Part shown: positions 41,413 through 51,098 of the stretch, in pieces
Numbering within the stretch: position 1 is the stretch's first letter
How the letters are laid out: each line of letters begins with the position of its first letter
NCBI RefSeq assembly: GCF_023715845.1
Contig: NZ_JAMBOR010000006.1
Coordinates: forward strand, 1-64,000
Origin: Fictibacillus phosphorivorans
Lineage (GTDB): Bacteria > Bacillota > Bacilli > Bacillales > Fictibacillaceae
Direction: 5' to 3'
Length of the DNA stretch: 64,000 nt
Notes under the pieces: generated by a model
The model's input: the letters and a program-made list of their open reading frames with translations, nothing else
What the model was told of the DNA's origin: nothing
Databases searched by the model: none
Translations under genes and position numbers: made by a program

Positions 41413-42921
41413 TTAAGCTTCAAGCTCCAACACTGCCATTTCTTCTTTCTTCAAGGACTCGTCAGCAGAAACGGTAACGAGCATGGAACCGACCACACAA
41501 ATGATAAAGTTTGCCGTTAGCCCGATCACACCGCCATGAATGCCAAACACCGTCTTATAGCCGGTTAATGTTAACAGCCCTGCAACAACAGCTCCGATAA
41601 GCATTCCCCAGAATACTGGTTTTGCGGCGAGACGTTTCCAGTAGAGACCGAGCACAAAGGCCGGGAAGACTTGCACTAACAGTTCAAACTTCAAGACAAA
41701 GATCTGATAGAGCGTACCAGGTGGATTCCAGGCGATCATCAACAGGAAGAAAATCGCGATGATGCCCCCGATTTTACCGACCATGACTTTTCGGTGTTCT
41801 GAAGCATTCGGATTAACGAACTTGCCATATACATCATTAGATAACATGGATGAAAAGCTCAAGAGTACAGAGTCAGCTGTCGAGATGATCGCCGCTACGA
41901 TTCCACCGAAGAAAATGATCATCATCCAATAATAAAACCCATTGATCGCCGCAATCTTATTCGCCATCAGTCCAACGAGCTGTTCAGAACCTGCTGTATC
42001 TAGACCAGGGAAAAGCATGATCCCACAAATACCAACCACGAACACGAGACCTGTCGTGATCGGCGGCATCCACGCCATACGAGCGAAAGATTTCTTCAGC
42101 GTTCGTTCACTCTCAGCCGAATAGATACGCTGAACAGCATGCGGATAGATGGAAGCCCCTAAACCGACAAGGACGAGCATACTGAACCAGTTCACCGATA
42201 CTTCCATCTTCGGAACCCCTAGTTTTGCCGGTTCGTTGTCGGCGATGTACCGGGTGACATCACTAAAGCTTCCTCCGACCAAATACAGAGCACCCGCTAA
42301 AAACACGAATACGCCAACCATAAGAACGAGTCCTTGCATCACATCGGTGAACGCTACTGCCTTCATGCCTCCCATCCACTCGTAAGTAAGCATGACGAGA
42401 ACGAAAGCAACGACCGCGATCTCATAGGGAATCGTCCCACCTGTCATTCCGGCAACGGCTTGTCCGATCGCAACAAGCTGTTCCAACAGATAGTTTCCTA
42501 GCCCCCATAGCATCAAGAAGATACTGAGCAACGTAACCGCTTTCGATTTGAACCGGAACTCCAGCCAATCTGTAGGGGTTACGAACTTCCGGCGTTTCGA
42601 CACCACGTACAATCTCGGCGCGAACAACAGATAGATCCCGATGATGATCGTCATGAACGAGATCGACTGCAGCCAGGAGAATCCTGTACGGTATCCGGTC
42701 GGGGCATAACCGACGATCGTATTCCCGCTATACTGTGTCGCGTAAAGGGTGAAGAACAACGCAATGAACCCGAGATTTCTTCCAGCCAGATAATAGCCTG
42801 ATAGACTATGATGAAGGTTCGTTTGTCCTTTACCAGAGAAATACCCGATAACGAGCATGATAATCGCAAAGATGCTTAAGATGATGATTCCATCCATACC
42901 GGCGAAGACCAGCTTATCCAT
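41413..42921 (-). CDS. Sodium:solute symporter (SSS family)
   Basis: A 502-residue protein with about thirteen membrane helices. Family markers are LAGRNLGFIALFFTLYATQYSGNT near residue 45, LTYEWMGGMKAVAFTDVMQGLVL around residue 180, and the Na+-site helix IISTADSVLLSFSSMLSNDV near residue 345. It imports an organic solute with Na+. It overlaps the DUF3311 gene by 8 bases, the standard arrangement for one SSS subfamily. Its place beside CoA-transferase and lyase genes points to a carboxylic acid as substrate. Confidence 0.9.
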   Translation of the reverse strand: MDKLVFAGMDGIIILSIFAIIMLVIGYFSGKGQTNLHHSLSGYYLAGRNLGFIALFFTLYATQYSGNTIVGYAPTGYRTGFSWLQSISFMTIIIGIYLLFAPRLYVVSKRRKFVTPTDWLEFRFKSKAVTLLSIFLMLWGLGNYLLEQLVAIGQAVAGMTGGTIPYEIAVVAFVLVMLTYEWMGGMKAVAFTDVMQGLVLMVGVFVFLAGALYLVGGSFSDVTRYIADNEPAKLGVPKMEVSVNWFSMLVLVGLGASIYPHAVQRIYSAESERTLKKSFARMAWMPPITTGLVFVVGICGIMLFPGLDTAGSEQLVGLMANKIAAINGFYYWMMIIFFGGIVAAIISTADSVLLSFSSMLSNDVYGKFVNPNASEHRKVMVGKIGGIIAIFFLLMIAWNPPGTLYQIFVLKFELLVQVFPAFVLGLYWKRLAAKPVFWGMLIGAVVAGLLTLTGYKTVFGIHGGVIGLTANFIICVVGSMLVTVSADESLKKEEMAVLELEA

Positions 42922-43180
42922 GGTTCACATCCCCCTTTCCCTTCGCGTTCTCCTCTTCATCCTCCACGATGTTCCATTGAGAGAGGCAGAGCCAGCTTAA
43001 ATAGGCACCAAGAACAAGGGTGAAAAAGGTAGAAACAAACGCCCAGAGCGGAAATCCAAAGATGAACGGTTCAACTGCACTCTTCGGAAAATACCAGGGG
43101 ACGATCAATAAGGTGTTGATGAACAACAGGACCCAGATCCACTTCTTCCGGATCGGTTCCTTCACTGACTTGGTTTTCAT
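42914..43180 (-). CDS. DUF3311 symporter-associated membrane protein
   Basis: An 88-residue two-helix protein with basic N-terminus (MKTKSVKEPIRKKWIWV), helices at about 16-33 and 45-67 and an acidic tail. DUF3311 proteins are nearly always encoded just before an SSS-type symporter and are thought to be its small subunit. The ATG at 43180 has AAGGAGGAT before it. Confidence 0.87.
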   Translation of the reverse strand: MKTKSVKEPIRKKWIWVLLFINTLLIVPWYFPKSAVEPFIFGFPLWAFVSTFFTLVLGAYLSWLCLSQWNIVEDEEENAKGKGDVNHG

Positions 43181-43329
43181 ATCATATCCTCCTTAAAAGA
43201 ATTAAGTTCTATGGAGCTGATAATCTATGATGCAGTACAGTCTTAGGTGGAAGCCTTTTCATTTTTTCACGTAATCGTAATTATCTTACAAACTCGTAAA
43301 CTTGTATCTTACACACGTTAGCCTACGAT

Positions 43330-44529
43330 TTAAATCACACTTGCTTCTTTTAACCTTTCAATTTCCACTTCACTGTAACCAAGCCAACCTCGGTAGACTT
43401 CATCGTTATGCTTACCCATTTCTTCAGGACCGACATGTTTCACCTTGCCTGGTGTACGGCTTAGTTTCGGCACAACTCCAGGCATCGGGAAATCACCGAG
43501 CTGCGGATGCTCTACGTTCACGATCATCTCGCGTTCTTGGTAATGCGGATCTTCTAAGATCTCTTTTGCCGTATAGATGAGTCCTGACGGTACCCCTTTT
43601 TCATCTAAAATCTTTAACGCGTCTTTCGCATCGAGCGATTTTGTCCAGTCCTCGATCAGCATATCGAGCACCTTCATGTTCTCGCCCCTTGCGTGGTGTG
43701 TAGAGAATCTCGGATCATCCGCCAGATCCGGCTGCCCCATCGCTTCACATAACCGACGGAACACGCCATCCGCGTTCGCCCCGATCACGATATACGTCTT
43801 GTCCTTCGTAAAGTAGATGTTCGATGGTGCGACCCCCGGCAGGATGTTCCCCATGCGTTCTCGGATATACCCCGCAAACATATAATCCGGAATGAGGCTT
43901 TCCATGACCGAGAAGACCGATTCATAAAGAGCCGTATCGACGACCTGTCCCACGCCAGATCGCTCCCTTTCATGCAGAGCGACTAAACAGCCGATCGTGG
44001 AAAAGAGTGCGGCGAGCGTATCACCGATCGAAACTCCGATTCGTGAAGGCGGACGATCTGGAAATCCTGTCACATTCCGAAGGCCTCCCATCGCCTCTCC
44101 TACACTTCCGAAACCAGCGCGATGTTTATAAGGTCCCGTCTGTCCGTATCCGGATGTTCGGACCATAATAAGCTTTGGGTTGATTTCCTTCAGCTCTTCA
44201 TAAGAAAGGTTCCATTTCTCCATCGTTCCCGGACGGAAGTTCTCGACGATCACGTCCGCGTCTTTCACCATCTCTTTTAAAATCTTCTGCCCTTCTTCTA
44301 CTCGTAAGTTCAGCGTGATGGACTTTTTGTTGCGCGATTGGATCGGCCACCATAGGCCCACCCCGTCTTTTGACTTTCCCCAGTTCCTCATCGGATCTGA
44401 TTTTCCCGGCGGTTCCACTTTGATCACTTCTGCCCCAAAGTCCGCTAACAGCCTTCCGGAAAAAGGACCGGCTAAAAGGGTTCCCAGCTCAATGACACGA
44501 ATATCACCTAAAGGAAGTTGATCGGACAT
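43330..44529 (-). CDS. CaiB/BaiF family III CoA-transferase
   Basis: A 399-residue family III CoA-transferase that moves CoA from a donor thioester (often succinyl-CoA) to a carboxylate. It starts LPLGDIRVIELGTLLAGPFSGRLLAD; the catalytic Asp is D170 in RIGVSIGDTLAAL. PGGVVPKL-type C-terminal loop (DFPMPGVVPKLSRTP) is present. The nearest human analogue by role is SUGCT, which makes glutaryl-CoA and can use 3-hydroxy-3-methylglutarate. It is divergent from the GntR/lyase pair with palindromic operators between. GGAGGG precedes ATG 44529. Confidence 0.9.
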   Translation of the reverse strand: MSDQLPLGDIRVIELGTLLAGPFSGRLLADFGAEVIKVEPPGKSDPMRNWGKSKDGVGLWWPIQSRNKKSITLNLRVEEGQKILKEMVKDADVIVENFRPGTMEKWNLSYEELKEINPKLIMVRTSGYGQTGPYKHRAGFGSVGEAMGGLRNVTGFPDRPPSRIGVSIGDTLAALFSTIGCLVALHERERSGVGQVVDTALYESVFSVMESLIPDYMFAGYIRERMGNILPGVAPSNIYFTKDKTYIVIGANADGVFRRLCEAMGQPDLADDPRFSTHHARGENMKVLDMLIEDWTKSLDAKDALKILDEKGVPSGLIYTAKEILEDPHYQEREMIVNVEHPQLGDFPMPGVVPKLSRTPGKVKHVGPEEMGKHNDEVYRGWLGYSEVEIERLKEASVI

Positions 44530-44596
44530 ATTATCCCTCCGTTAACTTGTTTTTAGAAGAATCATAATTTTCTTAATCTTTATACCAAATTAACGC

Positions 44597-44608
44597 TTTG
44601 TATACAAA
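44597..44608. promoter_or_regulatory. GntR operator 1
   Basis: Perfect palindrome TTTGTATACAAA, of the TNGTNNNACNA type used by FadR-family GntR proteins, near the divergent CoA-transferase start. Confidence 0.7.
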
Positions 44609-44702
44609 CAGTCAATGGGTATTTTTGAGTTCATTTAACAAAGATTGATTTATCAACTCTAAATCCATATATTTTCAGAAAATTATTGCAACTGAATTTC
44701 CG

Positions 44703-44714
44703 TTTGTATACAAT
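44703..44714. promoter_or_regulatory. GntR operator 2
   Basis: TTTGTATACAAT, the same dyad as operator 1, 106 bases away and about 20 bases before the gntR start codon. It should allow autorepression. Confidence 0.7.
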
Positions 44715-44734
44715 ACGGATAAGGAGTGGTTTTT

Positions 44735-45406
44735 ATGGATGCCTATAACTATATAAAAGAAGCCATCATACACGGAAAATATGAGCCTGGGATGAGGCTC
44801 GGAGAGGAATTCCTAGCGAAGGAACTGAAGCTGAGCCGGACACCGATCCGTGAAGCGATCAAACAGCTCGAATCAGAAGGTCTCGTTACCCCTCTTAAAC
44901 GCGGAGTGAGTGTAAGACACTTCACCCGGGAAGACATTCAGCAAATCTATGACCTTCGTACGCTATTAGAAGGTTACGCCGCGAGTCAGGCTGCCCTCCA
45001 TCGTACAGAAGAAGATATCCAAAAGATAAAGAAAGCGAACGCCCGTTATGAAGAAGCGATCGAACGCTATCAAGAAAAAGACATGAATTCTATTAAAGAG
45101 ATCGTGAACTTCAACCAGCAGTTTCATGAAGCAATCATCTCTGCTTGTAAGAATCCGCACATCTATTTTCATCTATCAAAAGTAGTCGTGGTCCCTCTCG
45201 TCTTCCGTTCGTTCTACTGGTACAACTCGTTCGAACTGAAGCGTTCACTTGAAGTGCATAAGACGATTCTACTCGCGATACAAAGTCAAGACTCCGAACG
45301 TGCACGCGTCGCAATGACCGAACATATCTATCAAGGCCGCGATCAAGTGCTGGCTCACCTAGACGAGATCAAGAAAATACATGTGTTGAAGGAGGACTCT
45401 CAATGA
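44735..45406 (+). CDS. GntR-family regulator, FadR/FCD type
   Basis: A 223-residue regulator with an N-terminal winged helix (LGEEFLAKELKLSRTPIREAIKQLESEGLV) and a C-terminal helical FCD domain whose metal/ligand-binding residues appear in NFNQQFHEAIISACKN and the later EVHKTILLAIQ and MTEHIYQG histidines. FCD proteins sense small carboxylates. ATG 44735 follows AAGGAG with good spacing. It overlaps the lyase gene by 4 bases and probably controls both divergent operons. Confidence 0.9.
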   Translation: MDAYNYIKEAIIHGKYEPGMRLGEEFLAKELKLSRTPIREAIKQLESEGLVTPLKRGVSVRHFTREDIQQIYDLRTLLEGYAASQAALHRTEEDIQKIKKANARYEEAIERYQEKDMNSIKEIVNFNQQFHEAIISACKNPHIYFHLSKVVVVPLVFRSFYWYNSFELKRSLEVHKTILLAIQSQDSERARVAMTEHIYQGRDQVLAHLDEIKKIHVLKEDSQ

Positions 45407-46284
45407 TTGAGATCTGTGAAGTCGGACCACGCGACGGGCTCCAGAACGAACCAAAGCTCGTTTCTACAGAAACGAAAGTCGAACTCATCAACAAGCTCAT
45501 CGACTCCGGTATACGAATCATCGAAGCTGTATCGTTCGTAAACAAAAAAGTCGTACCTCAGATGGCAGACGCTGAAGAAGTGATGCGCCTCGTACCAAAA
45601 AGAGATGATGTGCGTTATGCCGGTCTCGTCCTCAGCCGATCAGGACTTGAACGTGCCTTACATACAGACGTTGACTTCCTGCATGTCGTCACAACAACAA
45701 GTGACTCTTTTAATCAACGAAACGCAAAACGAACGGTAGATCAAGCAGTTAAAGAACTGACGAAAGTGATTGAGGAAGGTGCAGCATCCAAAGGAGTAGC
45801 CGGTGTGTTAGGAACAGCTTTCGGCTGCCCGTTCGAAGGGGAAGTTCCGCTCCATAAAGTGTTAAAGGTTGCGGAATCGTTTTTAAAAGCTGGATGTATG
45901 GAGATCACTCTTGCAGACACGACAGGAATGGCGAATCCTCTGCAGGTGCAGAATGTTGTAGCAGCTTTTCACCAAGAATTCGGAAAAGACCTGACACTCG
46001 GACTGCACTTCCATAACACACGTGGACTAGGACTAGCCAACATCCTTGCAGGCTATCAAGCAGGTGTCACTCGTTTTGATTCATCAATCGGTGGATTAGG
46101 GGGATGTCCTTTTGCCCCTAAAGCCGTTGGCAATGTTTGTACGGAGGATATGGTGAACATGTTTAGGGGGATGAACATCGATACTGGGACAGATCTTGAG
46201 TGTTTAGTTGAGACCGCTAGATGGTTGGAACGAAGTATGGAACAGACGTTGGATGGGATGGTAATGAAGGCTGGGATTGCTTAA
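45403..46284 (+). CDS. HMG-CoA lyase-like enzyme (DRE-TIM)
   Basis: A 293-residue DRE-TIM metallolyase. It opens ICEVGPRDGLQNE (catalytic Arg and Asp), has the metal-binding HFHNTRGLGLANILAG and the C-terminal loop GGLGGCPFAPKAVGNVCTED with the catalytic Cys. HMG-CoA lyase splits 3-hydroxy-3-methylglutaryl-CoA to acetyl-CoA and acetoacetate. Where the classic family reads PGASGNV this one has PKAVGNV, so a related substrate is possible. Translationally coupled to the GntR regulator; the divergent CoA-transferase could supply its substrate. Confidence 0.88.
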   Translation: MIEICEVGPRDGLQNEPKLVSTETKVELINKLIDSGIRIIEAVSFVNKKVVPQMADAEEVMRLVPKRDDVRYAGLVLSRSGLERALHTDVDFLHVVTTTSDSFNQRNAKRTVDQAVKELTKVIEEGAASKGVAGVLGTAFGCPFEGEVPLHKVLKVAESFLKAGCMEITLADTTGMANPLQVQNVVAAFHQEFGKDLTLGLHFHNTRGLGLANILAGYQAGVTRFDSSIGGLGGCPFAPKAVGNVCTEDMVNMFRGMNIDTGTDLECLVETARWLERSMEQTLDGMVMKAGIA

Positions 46285-46289
46285 TTTTA

Positions 46290-46330
46290 ATACACCCTCA
46301 AACTTTGACAAAAGTTTAGGGGTGTATTCA
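46290..46330 (+). terminator. Terminator of the lyase operon
   Basis: AATACACCC-TCAAACTTT and AAAGTTTAGGGGTGTATT form a stem right after the stop. The following stretch to 46640 has no gene and turns strongly AT-rich: the left edge of the accessory region. Confidence 0.75.
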
Positions 46331-46649
46331 TACTTATTACTATCCCACGTATGGACATGTGTGCGGAACATATCTCACCCTTTTTCTTTTCAAAATATGC
46401 TCAAAATGCTGTTAAATCAAACCTAGTACCTTTTTGGATTTCAAATTTATCTTATCTTTTAAATTATTTTGGTCCAATTAAAATAATTAAATACACAACA
46501 ACCAACACCCGATTGTAGAAAATGCAACAAATACCTAATAGATACTTTTACTTTGGTTACAAAAGCTAATGTAGTTTGGTTTTAGGGGATTACCAACTTC
46601 ATATTAATAAGCATTCCACTTATGATACGGTTCACCGTGGTTATTTAAG

Positions 46650-46696
46650 AGGCAAAAAAATAGGCGAGAATAGTGTCTCGTCTATTTTTTTGCCCA
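46650..46696 (-). terminator. Terminator of the DUF2971 gene
   Basis: AAAAAAATAGRCGAGA-type arms (AAAAAAATAGGCGAGA and TCTCGTCTATTTTTTT) around a short loop, 9 bases 3' of the gene. Confidence 0.85.
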
Positions 46697-46704
46697 AAAT
46701 TCTA

Positions 46705-47523
46705 TTAAAGTACATTCAGATGAAAATACTCGTTGTTTTTTAACTCCAGCTTTTTTAATTTTATTTCTTGAGGATTTACTATGGAACTAATTTTATTTAT
46801 ATCCTTTTCACTACAATTTAATCCAAAATAAATAGCAGTAGGTTTTACTGGGCATTCAATTAATGAACCTTTGCCGGATGTTTCCTCAAAATCGAAGTCA
46901 ATAATTCGCCATTCTTGTTCATATTTCCAACTGTTGTGTTTCATCATGACTAAAAAGAATAGTACATATGGATTGGATGTATACTCATCACTGATAACAC
47001 TTTTTAAAATATTTGTTATATCATACCTTTTTTCGTCATAACCAACAGGATATAACATTTTGATAAAATTATTTTTGGCATCAAGTTGAGAAAAGTCATA
47101 TTCAATACATATTCCTTTATGGTTATCAGCATAGTTACCCCATAAAGGCATATTGACGTTAGTCTCTGAAAAGCAAGAAACTTTCATATTATTTCTAAAC
47201 ATTTTTAAACTTTGATCAGTAGCTTCAATAAGGTAATCAACTGTTTTTCCTACCTTTTCATGAATACCTTCATTTAAAATAAATTGTCTAAGCTCTGTTT
47301 CATTATAAAATGTTGGTTGACAATCAAATGGATCATTAAGATAAGGTGCTTTAGTCATCCAAATTTTATTGTCCTTCAAAGCATTTAATCTATCTTCTCT
47401 ATTAGAATCACTAATTGGTTGGTATTTATATAATTTTCTTGGAATATTTTGATGCTTTAATTGATAGCTTTCTTCTCGATTTTCAAAAAACAGCTTCATA
47501 TATTCCTTAATCCATGAATGCAT
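46705..47523 (-). CDS. DUF2971 protein
   Basis: A 272-residue cytosolic protein of the DUF2971 family: PRKLYKYQPISDSNREDRL, LKDNKIWMTKAPYLNDPFDCQP and CFSETNVNMPLWGNYADNHKGICIEYD are its three classic blocks, with WKYEQEWRIID near residue 200. DUF2971 proteins are frequent in bacterial defence islands and some are thought to be toxins or effectors; their activity is unknown. It lies 136 bases after the large PLD-like gene on the same strand. Confidence 0.82.
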   Translation of the reverse strand: MHSWIKEYMKLFFENREESYQLKHQNIPRKLYKYQPISDSNREDRLNALKDNKIWMTKAPYLNDPFDCQPTFYNETELRQFILNEGIHEKVGKTVDYLIEATDQSLKMFRNNMKVSCFSETNVNMPLWGNYADNHKGICIEYDFSQLDAKNNFIKMLYPVGYDEKRYDITNILKSVISDEYTSNPYVLFFLVMMKHNSWKYEQEWRIIDFDFEETSGKGSLIECPVKPTAIYFGLNCSEKDINKISSIVNPQEIKLKKLELKNNEYFHLNVL

Positions 47524-47659
47524 ATTTAGCCTACTTTCTATAACAATAGCATTTCTTTGTTACTCTTGATAGTAAATGTATCTAAAAAGAAATACCTGTA
47601 ATTATTGCCTTTCTACAATCAATCTAATTTCACCTTTTTAAGCTTTAGTGTTTTTTTTC

Positions 47660-50600
47660 TCAATGAGATGTCTGATTTGCAAACTCAGATAAATATCGGT
47701 CTGTGCAATTAGAGGTATTCTTTAATTTATCATCCATTTGATTAAGTAATTCTAATATATCTTGTTTTTTTTCATGTGTAGCATTATAAGCAAGTTCTAA
47801 AAATGCCTTGACCCATAATCCCTGCTTCTTTACTTTGTTCCAGTTGTTAAAGTTTATACTTTTTTCAAAAGGACGACGAATTTCTCGATTACATTTATTA
47901 ATTAATTTCTGTACTTGCCTAACTTTTACTCCCCAAGCTTCCTCTGATAATTCAGGTGAAATACTAGCACATAAATCCGTTAATAAAATATCTGTAGGAG
48001 CATAGAAAGAAATATTGTTACCTTTCCCACCCTCTATTTTTTCTAACAACAAATTAAGCCAAAAGAGAATAGCCTCATCACTTGTAATTTTTTTGTCTTG
48101 GACTAAACATAGAAGTAATTCATGGTATATATCTTTTGACCATCCCCCGACAGAAGGTCCACTTAAACGTCGTAAAATAGCATCCTTATCAATTGGGTGG
48201 AAATTATCGGGCCACCATTTGTGAATTTTTATATATAACTTCTTTCTAATATCTTTTATCTCTTGTGACTCACTTCCCATCCTATTCGCTTTTACACGTA
48301 GGTGGTAAATCCACTCTGAAAATGCAAAGATCCGTTCAGTATTGTTTAGTTCAGGAAGATCAAGGTCACTAGGTTTTGAGAGATCCTCTATCTCACTTAA
48401 ATGAAACCATCTTGCCTGAGATCCTAACCCTCTAAGAGATGAGATGTTAGATGCTAATAATGCGTTTATTAAATCAAAACTTGAATTAAACAACAAATGT
48501 ATAAATAATTCGTCTAACAAATAAGCCCTTATAACAAATACACTTTGTTTATTAAATTTCTCCCTTTCATTTAATTTTTCCAATGTATTTACAATTAAAG
48601 AAGGTAGAATATATATCATTGCTTTTGTTGAATATTGAAGATGATAATGGCCATATAAACGATTATCATAGTATCCATCCAATGATAAATAGGCATCATA
48701 TAAGCTTTCTTTAAAGTTATTGTTTAAGAAGTTATTTTTTTGATGAACTGTAATTTCTTGCGCTTCATTAAATCCTTCGATTAGTACATCGGAAGGATTT
48801 AATAGATATGACATGATTTTTTCTCCCAGCTTAATACCTTGATAATCGGATACCTTAAATAAATATTTTTCATAATCAACTATATTCGCTAACCAAAATG
48901 AAAAGCTCTCCCAAAGTAAGGAGAATTCTCCATCCCCTTTGCACACTAACTTTTCAGAAAAAGCACATAAGGTTTTAACTATGAACTCTTCCTTCACAAC
49001 AACAAATTGAAAACTATTAGGGTCTAGAAGTTTATGCTCCAATAATTTCTGCTTAATAGATTCAAAATCTGCCGAGGCTATATCAGAATCTTGCAAAAGC
49101 TCCGCAAAAAACAAACTAGTTTTAGAGAGCCTCTTTATTAACTCATCATCTTTACTTTTTATTACGCTCTGTCCAGAATCTGCATTATTCACAACCTTCT
49201 TAGGGTATATCTGTACTGCTGATGCATGATTAATGATTGGTGGTTGAGCATTTCTTAAAACATTCACGTAAGAAGCTACCTCAATTAAAATATCTGTTGG
49301 AATTGGAGTTACCAATAACGGGTCAAACTTTGTGGCAGCCTGAAGGGAGTTTGATAAATGATATCCCTCAGAAACATTTCCACTAGAATCATAAATTAAT
49401 AAATATCGATCATGAAAGTAAGAACTTTTTCCCCTTTGATTCCCTCGTATATCTAATACTTTTAGTTGTAAGCGGGATAGGAATAATCTTAGATTTTCAC
49501 AGCCCTTTTTAATACGAGTAGCACGTTCAGGTTCGGAGTCGTTTGTTTGTGCATCTGTATTTATTGCCAAATTATCATCATGTGATTTAAGTTGAGTACA
49601 TGTAATTACCTCAAATGAATTGTTTGTTGTAGGTGAATGTGCTATTAATTCTAAACCTACCGTGTCAAAGTAAGGATCAACGATTGTTACTTTGACACGG
49701 TCCGTATTATTGGTTATTGACTTAAACCATTCAGCAAAGCTAAGTACAGATGGACCATCATCACCCCATCCTTTTGGAAAAAATCTTCCTTTTGATTTAG
49801 TTGGAAATAACCGTTTTACATAATTGTTTATTTCTATTGAGGAAGGGGTCCAAGGATCGTGGACATAACCAGCAGTACTAGAGTGTTGATAATTGGTTTG
49901 CTTTATTTTTTCGTACTGGTGGACTCTATCCTTAATCTTTTTAGAATTTTTCCATTCCTGAATAGTACTAAGTCCTACGGTTCCTTGTAATCCAACCATT
50001 CCTATAGCCATGCTCATTTCTCTCATAATAGGGGTATCTTGTTCAAACCAAATATCCCATTCATCATCTTCTGAGTTGGCAATCCAAACTGTCAATTGAA
50101 TTCGGCTCACTTCTTGGTCTGCACGAAACCGCAAACCTTGCTCAGCATCATTAGCATCAACCTGTTTTATTTGGTCTAGTATTATTTCATGATGATTCCT
50201 TAAACGACAGCGAATTAGAAGTTTGTTGCTAGGTAAGTTAAGTTCTGGTTGTAAATAGACCTCAACTTCTCTACAGCTAATTGTCTTTATATTAATACTA
50301 CTATTAGCTATATTTTCTCTTACTGTGCTAAAATCAATGGGTAATGCTTCCGGGTCGAGCAAAGGAGTTGCAATCCATTCTATATTACCTAGTCTACTAC
50401 TATCAGTGCTTTCAAAATTTAAGCCAGTTTCCTTTTTCAAAGCATTAATACAGAACTTCGCCAATTCATCGGCATAATCAATTGGTTTACTAGATATGTC
50501 ATCCTCGCCCCAGATATTTAGTTTATGTAATTGAAATAATGAGGCCGATACACAAGACACATTGCGAGAAGGACTTTGAATTGGACGAATATATTCTTTA

Positions 50601-51064
50601 TATAAACGGTTTGTTGATTCTGTTTCAAGAAAAACAGGGGGGCGTACAACATAAGTATTTTTTGATGGAGCTCCTATTCCAAACTTTGTTAATTCTTTGG
50701 GTGGCTGGGTAAGATTGAGATTTACACAAGCTTCCAAAAGTGAGCTACCTTTTAGTAAATCTAACATAAGTAATGCAATTGACTCACCATCGGAGAAAAA
50801 TGTAATTTTTTTTATATTTACTTTATATGCACTTGAATCGGGTGACCACTTTGTTTCTACATCCGTTTTGTACCATTTGCCATCACAATAGTCACTAGGT
50901 ATTATCCACGAGTATAACAACCGTTGGGAAATAGCTTTCTCTCCACAAATTTCAAGCACCCACATTTGAAGCTGACAATTCACTTCTTTTCTCATTACAT
51001 TTTCAAGCTTCTTATCCAATCTTAGTTGATCGAAATTGCAGAATAACTGATTAATATCCGTCAT
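47660..51064 (-). CDS. Large protein with PLD-like nuclease motif
   Basis: A protein of about 1,134 residues. The N-terminal 400 residues are unrecognised; a phospholipase-D-like fold follows: VKVTIVDPYFDTVGLELI (about residue 460) and the HDR variant of the HKD motif, SYFHDRYLLIYD (His about 551), then GYHLSNSLQ. The C-terminal 500 residues are helical and may be a repeat-type scaffold. From memory it resembles the uncharacterised VPA1262-type proteins found in accessory regions; this was not searched. ATG 51064 with AAGGATG is better than ATG 51073. Inferred role: nuclease or effector in anti-phage defence. Confidence 0.7.
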   Translation of the reverse strand: MTDINQLFCNFDQLRLDKKLENVMRKEVNCQLQMWVLEICGEKAISQRLLYSWIIPSDYCDGKWYKTDVETKWSPDSSAYKVNIKKITFFSDGESIALLMLDLLKGSSLLEACVNLNLTQPPKELTKFGIGAPSKNTYVVRPPVFLETESTNRLYKEYIRPIQSPSRNVSCVSASLFQLHKLNIWGEDDISSKPIDYADELAKFCINALKKETGLNFESTDSSRLGNIEWIATPLLDPEALPIDFSTVRENIANSSINIKTISCREVEVYLQPELNLPSNKLLIRCRLRNHHEIILDQIKQVDANDAEQGLRFRADQEVSRIQLTVWIANSEDDEWDIWFEQDTPIMREMSMAIGMVGLQGTVGLSTIQEWKNSKKIKDRVHQYEKIKQTNYQHSSTAGYVHDPWTPSSIEINNYVKRLFPTKSKGRFFPKGWGDDGPSVLSFAEWFKSITNNTDRVKVTIVDPYFDTVGLELIAHSPTTNNSFEVITCTQLKSHDDNLAINTDAQTNDSEPERATRIKKGCENLRLFLSRLQLKVLDIRGNQRGKSSYFHDRYLLIYDSSGNVSEGYHLSNSLQAATKFDPLLVTPIPTDILIEVASYVNVLRNAQPPIINHASAVQIYPKKVVNNADSGQSVIKSKDDELIKRLSKTSLFFAELLQDSDIASADFESIKQKLLEHKLLDPNSFQFVVVKEEFIVKTLCAFSEKLVCKGDGEFSLLWESFSFWLANIVDYEKYLFKVSDYQGIKLGEKIMSYLLNPSDVLIEGFNEAQEITVHQKNNFLNNNFKESLYDAYLSLDGYYDNRLYGHYHLQYSTKAMIYILPSLIVNTLEKLNEREKFNKQSVFVIRAYLLDELFIHLLFNSSFDLINALLASNISSLRGLGSQARWFHLSEIEDLSKPSDLDLPELNNTERIFAFSEWIYHLRVKANRMGSESQEIKDIRKKLYIKIHKWWPDNFHPIDKDAILRRLSGPSVGGWSKDIYHELLLCLVQDKKITSDEAILFWLNLLLEKIEGGKGNNISFYAPTDILLTDLCASISPELSEEAWGVKVRQVQKLINKCNREIRRPFEKSINFNNWNKVKKQGLWVKAFLELAYNATHEKKQDILELLNQMDDKLKNTSNCTDRYLSEFANQTSH

Positions 51065-51098
51065 TATAAACATCCTTTTTTCTTTACTTTAGTCATAA

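Noticed and set aside
41211-41423. N-terminal extension of about 70 residues on the MFS protein
   Set aside because: It is the translated GTAC repeat array; no homology or ribosome site, and the membrane protein begins at ATG 41210.
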